This document shows positions 1 to 8,012 of a stretch of 34,370 bases of DNA, piece by piece. Below the pieces are notes generated by a model, which did not search any database, had not been told where the DNA came from, and saw nothing but the letters and a program-made list of their open reading frames with translations. The DNA is taken from the NCBI GenBank assembly GCA_030145325.1, contig JAQYVW010000031.1:1-34370 (forward strand), read 5' to 3'. Each line of letters starts with the position of its first letter. Position 1 is the first letter of the stretch. Source of the DNA: Desulfurivibrionaceae bacterium. GTDB lineage: Bacteria > Desulfobacterota > Desulfobulbia > Desulfobulbales > UBA5123. The position numbers and the translations under genes were made by a program.

Positions 1-22
1 AGGTTGTTAATGAATAAATCAT
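1..22 (-). CDS. start of a divergent gene, cut by the window edge
   Basis: On the minus strand an ATG at 22-20 is preceded by a near-perfect Shine-Dalgarno GGGAGGA at 33-27, four bases before the ATG. The frame stays open to the edge and gives MIYSLTT. Only seven residues are visible, so no product can be named. The call rests on the ribosome binding site alone. The gene would be transcribed divergently from gnd, sharing the intergenic region of about 170 bases. Confidence 0.4.
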
Positions 23-96
23 TCTATCCTCCCGTTCTTGCGTGACCAACGAGGCTTTTATTTGTATTAAACCAAGCACTCTGCAAAAGTCACGGC

Positions 97-126
97 TTGA
101 CAGCAACACAGCCACTGCAATAACGT
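97..126 (+). promoter_or_regulatory. candidate sigma-70 promoter for gnd-zwf-pgl
   Basis: A perfect -35 TTGACA lies at 97-102. After an 18-base spacer comes TAACGT at 121-126, a weak -10 with three of six consensus bases. It lies about 70 bases before the gnd start in the only sizeable gap upstream of the operon. The -35 is convincing and the -10 is not. Confidence 0.4.
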
Positions 127-193
127 GTTACATACAGGTTTGCGAACAGGTGAGGCTTTAAATTCGGCACAAACCCTAACAAGGAGAATACCC

Positions 194-1099
194 ATGCAGC
201 TTGGCATCATCGGATTAGGACGAATGGGAATGAATATGGCCCGACGGCTGATGGGCGGCGGCCATCAGGTGATTGCCTATAATCGGACCCCTGACAAGAC
301 CGAAACTCTGGTCACCGAGGGAGTCTCTGCCGCCTATTCCCTGGCCGAGATTGTGGAGAAACTGCCCCCGCCACGCGTTGTCTGGCTGATGCTGCCAGCT
401 GGAGATGTGGTGGATAATCACCTTGAGCAATTAAGTGATCTCCTCTCCCCTGATGATATCGTCATTGAAGGGGGTAACACCTATTACAAAGATGACATCC
501 GCCGCGCCGCACGGTTGGCGGAAAAATCCATTCGTTATGTTGATGCCGGCGTTTCCGGTGGCATTTGGGGACTTAAAGTAGGCTACTGCCTGATGGCTGG
601 CGGCGACAAGGAGACCTGCAAATATCTTGAGCCGATCTTCACCACCCTGGCTCCCCCTGAAGGTTATCTTTACTGTGGCCCCACCGGCTCTGGCCACTTC
701 GTCAAAATGGTTCATAACGGCATCGAATACGGGATGATGGAGGCCTACGGCGAAGGGTTTGCCATCCTTGAAGCTTCACCCTACGCCAAAGACCTGGACT
801 ATGCCAAGGTCTCACATCTCTGGAATCAGGGCAGCGTTATTCGTTCCTGGTTGCTTGAACTGCTGGAAGACGCCTTTGCCAGAGATGAAAAGCTTGATCG
901 TATCCGTGGCTATGTGGATGATTCGGGCGAGGGGCGCTGGACCGTGCAACAAGCCATTGAAAACGGGGTGGCGGCACCGGTGATTGCTTTGTCACTGTTC
1001 AAACGCTTTCAGTCCCGTGATAACAACGCCTTTGAAGACCGGGTTCTTGCCGCCCTGCGCCGAGAATTCGGTGGTCATGCGGTAAAAACAGATAAATAA
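194..1099 (+). CDS. gnd: 6-phosphogluconate dehydrogenase, decarboxylating (short GndA/YqeC-like type)
   Basis: Oxidatively decarboxylates 6-phosphogluconate to ribulose 5-phosphate in the cytoplasm, the third step of the oxidative pentose phosphate branch. The 301-residue protein opens with a Rossmann glycine motif GLGRMG (7-12). It has the substrate-loop signature DAGVSGG (117-123) and the catalytic K171, N175 and E178 in GHFVKMVHNGIEYG. At about 300 residues it belongs to the short class rather than the 470-residue class. The ATG at 194 is chosen because AAGGAG at 181-186 precedes it and the Rossmann strand starts at once; an in-frame ATG at 125 would add 23 residues unlike the family. N30-R31-T32 after the second strand would suit NADP, but coenzyme choice is inferred. 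zwf begins 19 bases downstream. Confidence 0.93.
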   Translation: MQLGIIGLGRMGMNMARRLMGGGHQVIAYNRTPDKTETLVTEGVSAAYSLAEIVEKLPPPRVVWLMLPAGDVVDNHLEQLSDLLSPDDIVIEGGNTYYKDDIRRAARLAEKSIRYVDAGVSGGIWGLKVGYCLMAGGDKETCKYLEPIFTTLAPPEGYLYCGPTGSGHFVKMVHNGIEYGMMEAYGEGFAILEASPYAKDLDYAKVSHLWNQGSVIRSWLLELLEDAFARDEKLDRIRGYVDDSGEGRWTVQQAIENGVAAPVIALSLFKRFQSRDNNAFEDRVLAALRREFGGHAVKTDK

Positions 1100-1118
1100 C
1101 GGTTAACGGGACAGATCT

Positions 1119-2648
1119 ATGAAAATCGCCAATGAAAACCAAGATAAAGAACGGCCTCTTTGCGTCAATCTAACCAATACTCCGCTTCCCCCATGTACCA
1201 TCGTCATCTTCGGCGCTTCCGGTGATCTCACTGCCAGAAAACTTATTCCGGCCCTCTTTCACCTTTTTTGCAATGATGGCCTGCCCCAACAAGTGGCCAT
1301 CGTTGGTTGCGCCCGCACCGTCCTTGACGACCATGGTTTTCGCAAAAAAATGCAAGAATCGGTACAACCTGAGTCCGCAGCCAAATGGGCGGCCTTTGCC
1401 ACCCATCTTTATTACCGGCAGATAACTTACGATTCCACCGCAAAATTTGAAGAATTGCGCCCTTCCCTGCACCAAATTGATATCCAACACCAAACCGGCG
1501 GCAATCGGATCTTCTACCTGGCCACCCCGCCAACCCTGCATCCAATTGTGGCTGCCATGATCGGCAAGGCCGGTTTGGCTACGGAACAAAATCACCATAA
1601 CGGCTGGGCACGAATCGTTGTGGAAAAACCCTTTGGCAGCAACCTTAAAACAGCCATGGAACTGGATGCCACCCTCCATGAACATTTTACAGAGCAGCAG
1701 ATATTTCGTATCGATCACTACCTGGCCAAAGAAACAGTACAGAATATCCTGATGCTGCGTTTTGCCAACGCTATCTTTGAACCGCTTTGGAACCGCAATT
1801 ACATTGATTATGTCGGCATTGTCGCCTCTGAAAAACTCGGCGTCGAACATCGGGCCGGTTTCTATGAACAGACTGGGGTATTGCGCGACATGTTTCAGAA
1901 CCACATGCAGCAACTCCTCGCCTTAACTGCCATGGAAGCGCCGTCACTCTTTGAAGCTGACCGAGTTCGGGACGAAAAAATAAAGGTATTTCGCTCCTTG
2001 AAACCATTTGATCGCGAAAATAGCGGCGACAACCTGATCCTCGGCCAATACCGGGCGGGTAGCATTGATGGCGGCAATGTTGTTGGTTATCGAGATGAAA
2101 ATGGGGTTAACCCTGATTCCCTCACCCCAACCTTTGCAATGATGCGGGTCTTTGTCGATAACTGGCGCTGGCGGCACGTGCCGTTTTATATGGTTTCCGG
2201 GAAACGGTTGCCAAGGAAGGAAACCAAGATTATTATCCAGTTCAAGGAAGTGCCGCATTCGATGTTTTCGAGTCTGCTGGATGAGCGTATTGACACTAAC
2301 CGCCTGACCCTCGGTATTTATCCAGTAGACGAGATCAAGCTTACCTTCCAGACCAAAACGCCAGGGCCATCAATCTGTCTGCAACCAGCGACCCTTGATT
2401 TCAAGTATCAACAGTTGGCAAACACCCCAACCCTTGATGCTTACGAAAAGGTATTACTTGACTGCATGATGGGCGACCAGACCCTTTTCTGGCGGCAGGA
2501 TGGCGTTGAACAATGTTGGAAATTTCTAAATCCAGTACTGGATGAGTGCGAAATATGCGAAGGACAGGCGGGAAAACTCCACCCTTATGGGGCTGGAACC
2601 TGGGGGCCGGAAGCGGCGCAAAAATGGATGCGACTATTGGTTGACTGA
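1119..2648 (+). CDS. zwf: glucose-6-phosphate 1-dehydrogenase
   Basis: Oxidises glucose 6-phosphate to 6-phosphogluconolactone, the first step of the oxidative pentose phosphate pathway. The 509-residue length is normal. The nucleotide-binding FGASGDLTARK lies at 31-41, EKPFG at 169-173, and the substrate/active-site signature RIDHYLAKE at 197-205 with the catalytic histidine. The C-terminal G6PD fold is complete, ending in the usual tryptophan-rich region. It sits between gnd and pgl with gaps of 19 and 3 bases, so the three enzymes of the branch are almost certainly cotranscribed. There is no strong ribosome binding site before the ATG. Confidence 0.96.
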   Translation: MKIANENQDKERPLCVNLTNTPLPPCTIVIFGASGDLTARKLIPALFHLFCNDGLPQQVAIVGCARTVLDDHGFRKKMQESVQPESAAKWAAFATHLYYRQITYDSTAKFEELRPSLHQIDIQHQTGGNRIFYLATPPTLHPIVAAMIGKAGLATEQNHHNGWARIVVEKPFGSNLKTAMELDATLHEHFTEQQIFRIDHYLAKETVQNILMLRFANAIFEPLWNRNYIDYVGIVASEKLGVEHRAGFYEQTGVLRDMFQNHMQQLLALTAMEAPSLFEADRVRDEKIKVFRSLKPFDRENSGDNLILGQYRAGSIDGGNVVGYRDENGVNPDSLTPTFAMMRVFVDNWRWRHVPFYMVSGKRLPRKETKIIIQFKEVPHSMFSSLLDERIDTNRLTLGIYPVDEIKLTFQTKTPGPSICLQPATLDFKYQQLANTPTLDAYEKVLLDCMMGDQTLFWRQDGVEQCWKFLNPVLDECEICEGQAGKLHPYGAGTWGPEAAQKWMRLLVD

Positions 2649-2651
2649 CAG

Positions 2652-3383
2652 ATGAACTGCCAACGACATAATTTCCCAACCCTCGACCAATGCTGCCAAG
2701 CATTGGCCGAGCATATCGTGGTCACCGCCCAGCAATGCGTGGCCCAAAGGGGTCGCTTTACCCTGGTGGCTTCAGGAGGGAGCACACCGCAACCACTCTA
2801 CCGCCTCTTGGCCACCCTCCCGTTTGCCCACCGGATGCCATGGTCACAAACACATTTATTCTGGGGGGACGAACGCTGTGTTACCGCCGACCACCCAGAC
2901 AGCAACTATCGCCTGGTCAAGGAAGAACTGCTGGCTCAGGGCTTGCTACCTACCGCTAATATCCATCGAATGGTGGGCGAGATACCAGCCGCCACCGGGG
3001 CAGCTAATTACGAAGAAGAGTTGCGAAACTTCTTCGTAAGCCATGGAGATGAAGCAATCACCTGGCCAGTTTTTGACCTGATCCTCCTTGGCTTAGGCAG
3101 CGACGGCCATACCGCCTCCCTGTTTCCAAACTCCTCGGCGCTTAACGAAAAAACGAAATGGGTAACCGCAACCCCTCCCGGCGTTCTTGCCCCGCAAGTG
3201 CATCGACTTACCCTCACCTTACCAGTCCTTAACAACAGCGCTGAGGTGATATTTCTTGTTGCCGGAGCTAAGAAAAAAACATTGGTTGAGCAAATCATCT
3301 CCCACCGGCAAGGTCAGGCAGAGTATCCGGCTGGTTATATAAAGCCGCAAGGAAAACTGCATTGGTATATCGCTGAGGTCTAA
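2652..3383 (+). CDS. pgl: 6-phosphogluconolactonase (DevB type)
   Basis: Hydrolyses 6-phosphogluconolactone to 6-phosphogluconate, the second step of the oxidative branch. The 243-residue protein carries the sugar-phosphate-binding SGGSTP loop (41-46), a WGDERCV motif, and the GLGSDGHTASLFP signature shared with glucosamine-6-phosphate deaminases. The length and the position right behind zwf fit Pgl rather than NagB. The ATG is three bases after the zwf stop with no clear Shine-Dalgarno, which suggests translational coupling. Confidence 0.94.
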   Translation: MNCQRHNFPTLDQCCQALAEHIVVTAQQCVAQRGRFTLVASGGSTPQPLYRLLATLPFAHRMPWSQTHLFWGDERCVTADHPDSNYRLVKEELLAQGLLPTANIHRMVGEIPAATGAANYEEELRNFFVSHGDEAITWPVFDLILLGLGSDGHTASLFPNSSALNEKTKWVTATPPGVLAPQVHRLTLTLPVLNNSAEVIFLVAGAKKKTLVEQIISHRQGQAEYPAGYIKPQGKLHWYIAEV

Positions 3384-3393
3384 TCAGAAAAAC

Positions 3394-4710
3394 ATGAACG
3401 AGAAAATCTCCAAATACAACTTATATCCGCAATTACCCGCAGCCTGGTTCCTCGGTAGTGGCTTCCTTTTGTGGCTCTGGTTTCCGCACTTTGTTGATTA
3501 CCACTTAATTATCATTTGGCTGTTCGTTGGCGGCTTTATTGCCATCCTCTGCCGTTACCTTGATAAACGATTACAGAAACAGACGGCCACGGAACTTGAC
3601 CTCCGTCGAGAACTTGATGAGTTGAAAAATCATTTGGCCGAAACGACAATAAACTTGTCAGCAAAAAACCAACAACTACAGCAGGATCTTGCCGCAAGCA
3701 TAAACACTCAAAACGCGCAACAGCGCGAACTGCGGGAAACAGAAAGGATACTAAACGACACCGGCATCGCCATCTGCATCATCGACCTGGAATACACCAT
3801 CCGCCGAGCCAACAAAGCCATGGCCGAGCGGTGTAATCAAGAAAGAGACAAACTAATCGGTGAAAAATGTTTTAGGGTCTGGCAGACCCCATTTTGCGGC
3901 AACGACCATTGCTCTCTGCAACGCATAGCCAAGGGCGAAAAAATAATCATCGAGGAATGTTTCAGGATTAATAATGGGGCAAGAGACAAGAGCACGCTGG
4001 CCATAACTGCAACTCCATTCACCGATACAGATGGTTGCGTTGCCGGGATCATCAAAACAATCCCCCCCGCAAACGAGAAGGATGCCCTACAACAGAAAAC
4101 ATCGGCCCGACTTCTTCACGATCTTAACAATGTTCTGGCCGCCGTCATCGGTCACACCGAATTGGCCATTCAGCAAACCGAGCCGAGCACCCTCCTCAAT
4201 GACAACCTACAAAAAGCCCTGAAGGCCGCCAACCGCGGCCAAGATTTAGTGGCGCAATCTGCCCCTCCTGACAAAACCACAACCACGGCAACAAATAACA
4301 AAAAATCAACCCGGCAGCCAATCAAGGGGGGCTGCGAAAAAATCCTTTTTGTCGATGACGAGGAAGTTTTGGTCTCGATGACGAAACAGTTAATGGATGA
4401 ACTGGGTTATCAATTCCATGGCGAGACCTCAAGCGTTGCCGCCTTAAATCGATTCAAGGAATCACCAGATTATTACGATCTGGTCATCACCGACCAGACC
4501 ATGCCAGGACTAAGTGGTACCCAGATGGCCGAAACGATGCTCAGCATCCGCCCGGATTTGCCGATCATTCTCTATACCGGTTACAGCGAGAAGGTGACCA
4601 AAGAACAGGCTCAAACAATGGGCATCAAGGTATTACTCTTGAAGCCGGTATCTGCCACCGGCCTGGCGCAAACCATACGTTCAATCCTCGATAAAGAGCA
4701 TCAAAGGTAG
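3394..4710 (+). CDS. membrane PAS / HisKA-like / receiver protein without an ATPase domain
   Basis: A 438-residue signalling protein of unknown target. Two membrane helices (about 16-31 and 35-53) are followed by a coiled coil (55-120) and a PAS domain (120-225) containing C159, C168 and C173. A HisKA-like helix has H242 in HDLNN, the usual form of hybrid kinases (HDxNN). A low-complexity T/N/K-rich linker (288-312) follows, then a complete receiver domain with acidic D321-D322, phosphoacceptor D367, T395 and K417. The roughly 150-residue HATPase_c domain with its N, G1 and G2 boxes, expected between histidine and receiver, is absent. The reading frame is intact, so this is not a simple frameshift. 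It starts 10 bases after pgl and is probably in the same operon. It may be a phosphorelay intermediate or a pseudokinase driven by another kinase. Confidence 0.8.
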   Translation: MNEKISKYNLYPQLPAAWFLGSGFLLWLWFPHFVDYHLIIIWLFVGGFIAILCRYLDKRLQKQTATELDLRRELDELKNHLAETTINLSAKNQQLQQDLAASINTQNAQQRELRETERILNDTGIAICIIDLEYTIRRANKAMAERCNQERDKLIGEKCFRVWQTPFCGNDHCSLQRIAKGEKIIIEECFRINNGARDKSTLAITATPFTDTDGCVAGIIKTIPPANEKDALQQKTSARLLHDLNNVLAAVIGHTELAIQQTEPSTLLNDNLQKALKAANRGQDLVAQSAPPDKTTTTATNNKKSTRQPIKGGCEKILFVDDEEVLVSMTKQLMDELGYQFHGETSSVAALNRFKESPDYYDLVITDQTMPGLSGTQMAETMLSIRPDLPIILYTGYSEKVTKEQAQTMGIKVLLLKPVSATGLAQTIRSILDKEHQR

Positions 4711-4763
4711 TTGCCCGCGATTCGTTTAAACCTGCCCCGTTGTCCTGTTCTGTAATTGAAAAC

Positions 4764-5528
4764 TTAACCCTTGCCCAAGGGCCACTGTTGGCGCAAAGAG
4801 GCCAAAGCAGCATGGTTGGTCAGGTCAAGATGCAGCGGCGTAATGGATACAAAACCGGCCAATAAAACATTGGCATCCACATCATCGCCACTATCCCAAA
4901 GCGGAGTGCCACCTCCGATCCAGTAATGTTTTCGGCCCCAAGGGTCGACGGTGTTTTTGATCGCCCCCTCATAAACCCGCCGACCCTGCCGGGTGAATTG
5001 CACCCCCTTGATATCTGCCGCTTTTCCTCCCGGCACATTGACATTCAGAAGAGTGTCCCGGGGAAGCCCCCGCTGGAGAATCTCTCGCCCTACACTGTTG
5101 GCCTGCTTTGCTGCCTGCTCAAAGCAAAAAACATCGCTTCCCGCCTGCGAAACCGCAAACGCCGGAATTCCCAGCATGGTTGCCTCAATGGCAGCGGAAA
5201 CGGTACCGGAATAACTGATGTCATCACCAAGATTGGCCCCAGGATTAATCCCGGAGGCAACCAAGGCTGGTTTTTCGGTAAGGATTTTTTCAACCGCGAT
5301 GGTCACGCAATCGGTGGGAGTGCCATCGATGGCAAAGATATCATCACCTATCTCCTTAACTCGCAGAGGACGATCCATGGTCAGCGAATGGCTAACGGCG
5401 CTGTTATCACGCTCTGGGGCGACAACGATCACCCGTCCCAAAGCTTGCATGGCTTTTCGGAGCGCAAGCAGTCCTGGCGCGTTTACGCCATCATCGTTGG
5501 TAACAAGTATTAATGGTTCAATGAACAC
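4764..5528 (-). CDS. surE: 5'/3'-nucleotidase SurE
   Basis: Metal-dependent nucleoside monophosphate phosphatase of stationary-phase survival. The 254-residue protein has the metal site TNDDG (10-14), the DNSAVSHS loop (41-48) and SGINPGANLGDD with N95, all family signatures. The start is a GTG at 5528; no in-frame ATG lies nearby and the family's first strand begins within a few residues. It is the last gene of the long minus-strand block, 63 bases after the cytochrome b gene. It converges with the sensor gene that ends at 4710. Confidence 0.95.
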   Translation of the reverse strand: MFIEPLILVTNDDGVNAPGLLALRKAMQALGRVIVVAPERDNSAVSHSLTMDRPLRVKEIGDDIFAIDGTPTDCVTIAVEKILTEKPALVASGINPGANLGDDISYSGTVSAAIEATMLGIPAFAVSQAGSDVFCFEQAAKQANSVGREILQRGLPRDTLLNVNVPGGKAADIKGVQFTRQGRRVYEGAIKNTVDPWGRKHYWIGGGTPLWDSGDDVDANVLLAGFVSITPLHLDLTNHAALASLRQQWPLGKG

Positions 5529-5591
5529 GGTTTCACCATGGATGATTTAAATATATTGCATATAACGCTGTGAACATAAGAGGACATTGGT

Positions 5592-6461
5592 TCAAACAAA
5601 ACCTATCACCGTAACCAAAGTATAAATAGCGACCCAGGCAACGGCCACCATTATCCCCATCCGCCGTTTTTTTTCATCTCCGGCGGCACAGGCGACCAGT
5701 GCAACCATCAAGACCAAGGGCCAGATCACCCCAGCCCATAATGGTGGGGCGTAACGCAATAATTCTTGGAGGCCAACAAAGAACCACGGGCCGGTGATAT
5801 GAAAAACACCCATCCGCTCCAACTCCATGGGGGCTGCCACCAAACAACAGCCAACCAGCATCAAGACAATCAAACCGCCATGCTCACGCCATGAAACACG
5901 GTACTTACGGAGATGATCCCATGAGAGTAGCCCCCAGAGAATGCCCAGACCGATCAGATGATTGGGGTAGACCCGCAGCATGCCATCATTAACCACCGAG
6001 AAGAGCAGTTCGTTGAGCAAGCGACCCAACCATGGCACCGCAAGAACAATATTCTCGGCTATCAGCCCAGCCATCTCGCCGGTGACATCGCCACGGAGAA
6101 CGTAGCCGGTGAACAGCAGGAGTACGATCACCGGCAGCGAACAGATTAAGGGCAGCCATTTGCGCATTGCCATGGGCTGCGGCCAGCGGTCAACGAGGAT
6201 GGCCACAAGATGAGTAACGGTGAGGAGAAAAAAGAGCTGGCTGGAATAGAAGTGCAGAGAACGCCAAAAAGCGCCGAAGGGCACGAGAAGATCTATAGTG
6301 CTGGTGGAATAGAGTGGTTCCGCAGGATTATACTGGAGGGCAACCACTAGGCCGGAAAGAACCGAGACGTAGAGGCTGACCATGCTTTTTTCGCCCCAGC
6401 GAACGGCGATGAATGAAGATCTAATCCCCATCTCCTCTATCCTCTGGGAACAAAAGGTCAC
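5592..6461 (-). CDS. cytochrome b of a Rieske/cytochrome b complex (b6-like)
   Basis: Membrane subunit expected to carry two b hemes and oxidise menaquinol. The 289-residue protein has about seven membrane helices. Heme ligands are H70/H84 (14 apart) and H168/H183 (15 apart); the 15-residue spacing is the b6 pattern rather than that of mitochondrial-type bc1. The C-terminal third resembles a shortened subunit IV. The segment GPWFFVGLQELLRY (224-237) sits where PEWYF is expected, and the conserved glutamate of the quinol site is not there. The GTG start overlaps the Rieske stop by four bases (GTGA). A later ATG at 6431 (residue 11) is a possible alternative, with AGAGG nine bases before it. 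No c1, f or multiheme cytochrome gene is adjacent. Confidence 0.85.
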   Translation of the reverse strand: MTFCSQRIEEMGIRSSFIAVRWGEKSMVSLYVSVLSGLVVALQYNPAEPLYSTSTIDLLVPFGAFWRSLHFYSSQLFFLLTVTHLVAILVDRWPQPMAMRKWLPLICSLPVIVLLLFTGYVLRGDVTGEMAGLIAENIVLAVPWLGRLLNELLFSVVNDGMLRVYPNHLIGLGILWGLLSWDHLRKYRVSWREHGGLIVLMLVGCCLVAAPMELERMGVFHITGPWFFVGLQELLRYAPPLWAGVIWPLVLMVALVACAAGDEKKRRMGIMVAVAWVAIYTLVTVIGFV

Positions 6462-6892
6462 AGGGTGACCCGATAGCCCCTGTCCTCATTTTCAACCAGG
6501 GAGGTAACCGCGAAGGTAGGCAAATTTCTCTTGGCCGGTCCCGCCACTCGGATGCCCTCAATGGTAAAACGACTCTGGTGACAGGGGCAGAGAAGGCTTT
6601 TTTCGTTTTCGCGATAGTTCAAACGGCAACCCAGGTGGGTACATTTTCGAGAGACCGCCCATGGCCCCTGCTCCCCGGCAAAAATGATGAAATCATGCTC
6701 AACGATGAAGCCGGTTACCTGCAGTGATTTATGCACCTCTACCTCGCGTGGCTTCTGCGGTACCTTAAAACCAAGAAAACGGGCCAATGGATAGAGCACC
6801 GCTGCGGCCACTGCGTACTGCACCCAGCGGTAGCCATCTTTAAGCAGATCACGGCGGCTCAACTTGTTTGTAGCGTCTTTGGGAACAGTCAT
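6458..6892 (-). CDS. Rieske [2Fe-2S] protein
   Basis: Electron-transfer subunit that takes electrons from quinol at cytochrome b. The 144-residue protein has a twin-arginine-like SRRDLLK (12-18) and one hydrophobic anchor (about 26-41). The Rieske fold carries ligands C84 and H86 (CTHLGC) and C102 and H105 (CPCHQSRF), plus the disulfide pair C89 and C104. The ATG at 6892 is chosen because GGTGAG lies six bases upstream; a TTG two codons earlier is less likely. It overlaps the cytochrome b start by four bases and follows coaD by 14. Confidence 0.93.
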   Translation of the reverse strand: MTVPKDATNKLSRRDLLKDGYRWVQYAVAAAVLYPLARFLGFKVPQKPREVEVHKSLQVTGFIVEHDFIIFAGEQGPWAVSRKCTHLGCRLNYRENEKSLLCPCHQSRFTIEGIRVAGPAKRNLPTFAVTSLVENEDRGYRVTL

Positions 6893-6906
6893 CGGCAACT
6901 CACCAG

Positions 6907-7431
6907 TTAAGACGCCAGAAACCGCTGCCGTAGCTGCTCACAGACGTGATCCGGCACCAGACCACTGACATCGCCGCCATGGCGGGCCACATCCTTGATG
7001 ATGCTGGAGCTGATATATATCCAGCGAAACCCGGTCATCAAAAAGACCGTTTCAACCTCCCGCTCGATACGCCGATTCATCAAAGCCAATTGAAACTCGT
7101 AATCAAAGTCTGACACCGCCCGCAGACCACGGATAATCGCATTGGCACCCTTAGTGTAGGCATAATCCACAATAAGGCCCGAAACCGAATCAACCTCAAT
7201 GCGTTTTTCATCGGCTGGAAAACATTGCCGGATCATCTCCATCCGTTCCTGTAATGAAAAAACCGGCTTTTTGGTGGCATTGATGGCCACGGCAACAATT
7301 ACCCGATCGAAAAGGGTCAGAGCCCGATGAATAATATCGAGATGTCCCTTGGTTACCGGATCAAAGGTGCCTGGGTAAACGGCGATACGCTCACTGGTTT
7401 TGGGGGCTAGAAAAGGCTCATAATCGCTCAT
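6907..7431 (-). CDS. coaD: phosphopantetheine adenylyltransferase
   Basis: Transfers AMP from ATP to 4'-phosphopantetheine, the penultimate step of CoA synthesis. The 174-residue protein has the nucleotidyltransferase motif YPGTFDPVTKGH near residues 19-30 and the ISSSIIKD loop (KMSKS-like position). GLRAVSDFDYEFQ in the middle is a hallmark of CoaD. The first 15 residues are slightly longer than usual. It lies six bases after rsmD, a pairing common in bacteria (rsmD-coaD). Confidence 0.96.
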   Translation of the reverse strand: MSDYEPFLAPKTSERIAVYPGTFDPVTKGHLDIIHRALTLFDRVIVAVAINATKKPVFSLQERMEMIRQCFPADEKRIEVDSVSGLIVDYAYTKGANAIIRGLRAVSDFDYEFQLALMNRRIEREVETVFLMTGFRWIYISSSIIKDVARHGGDVSGLVPDHVCEQLRQRFLAS

Positions 7432-7437
7432 AAAACA

Positions 7438-8004
7438 TTACTCCTCCGGGCGAAACAGCCAAAAGCCGGTATCGCCATAACGACGACGGTCAAAAAGACG
7501 TAAGCCCTGATATACTTCGGCAAATTCGGCTCCGCTTTCTTCCTCGGCAATCACCAACCCATCTTCTGCCAACAGGGTCATGGTTCCCAAGTCGGCAAGG
7601 GCCTTACTGGCTAATTCCTTGCCATAGGGCGGATCAAGGAAAACTAGATCATAGCCGGTGGCCGGTGCCTGCTGCTCCAAAAAGGAAAGGCCTTTCGTCA
7701 GGTCCCGCCTGACCACCCGGGATCGCTCAGAAAAGCCACACAGCTCGATATTTTTGCCAATCAGCCCCAAGGCCTCGTTATGAAGATCAACAAACAGGGC
7801 CGATTCCGCTCCCCGGCTTAAGGCTTCAAGACCCAAGGCACTGGTGCCGGCATAGAGATCAAGAACCGCCGCCCCCATAACCTCTTTGCCAATAATACTG
7901 AACAGCGCTTCCCTGGCTCGGTCAGCAGTGGGACGAATCCTGCGGCTTTTTTTAGCAGGGGTAAACAACCGCCGCCCCTTGGCCGTCCCGGCGATAATCC
8001 GCAA
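7438..8004 (-). CDS. rsmD: 16S rRNA (guanine966-N2)-methyltransferase RsmD
   Basis: Methylates G966 of 16S rRNA on assembled small subunits. The 188-residue protein starts MRIIAGTAKGRRL, as the family does. It has the SAM motif VLDLYAGTSALGLEAL and the catalytic FLDPPYG (DPPY). The start codon is TTG at 8004, preceded by AGGT; the match of the N-terminus to the family supports it. It lies eight bases after asd and six before coaD. Confidence 0.95.
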   Translation of the reverse strand: MRIIAGTAKGRRLFTPAKKSRRIRPTADRAREALFSIIGKEVMGAAVLDLYAGTSALGLEALSRGAESALFVDLHNEALGLIGKNIELCGFSERSRVVRRDLTKGLSFLEQQAPATGYDLVFLDPPYGKELASKALADLGTMTLLAEDGLVIAEEESGAEFAEVYQGLRLFDRRRYGDTGFWLFRPEE

Positions 8005-8012
8005 CGGCTAAC

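Noticed and set aside
125-193. upstream extension of gnd from the ATG at 125
   Set aside because: Adds 23 residues unlike the family; the ATG at 194 has AAGGAG and starts directly with the Rossmann strand.
1170-1913. 247-codon minus-strand frame
   Set aside because: Antisense to zwf, which has all its motifs intact.
4926-5513. 195-codon plus-strand frame
   Set aside because: Antisense to surE; no start signals.
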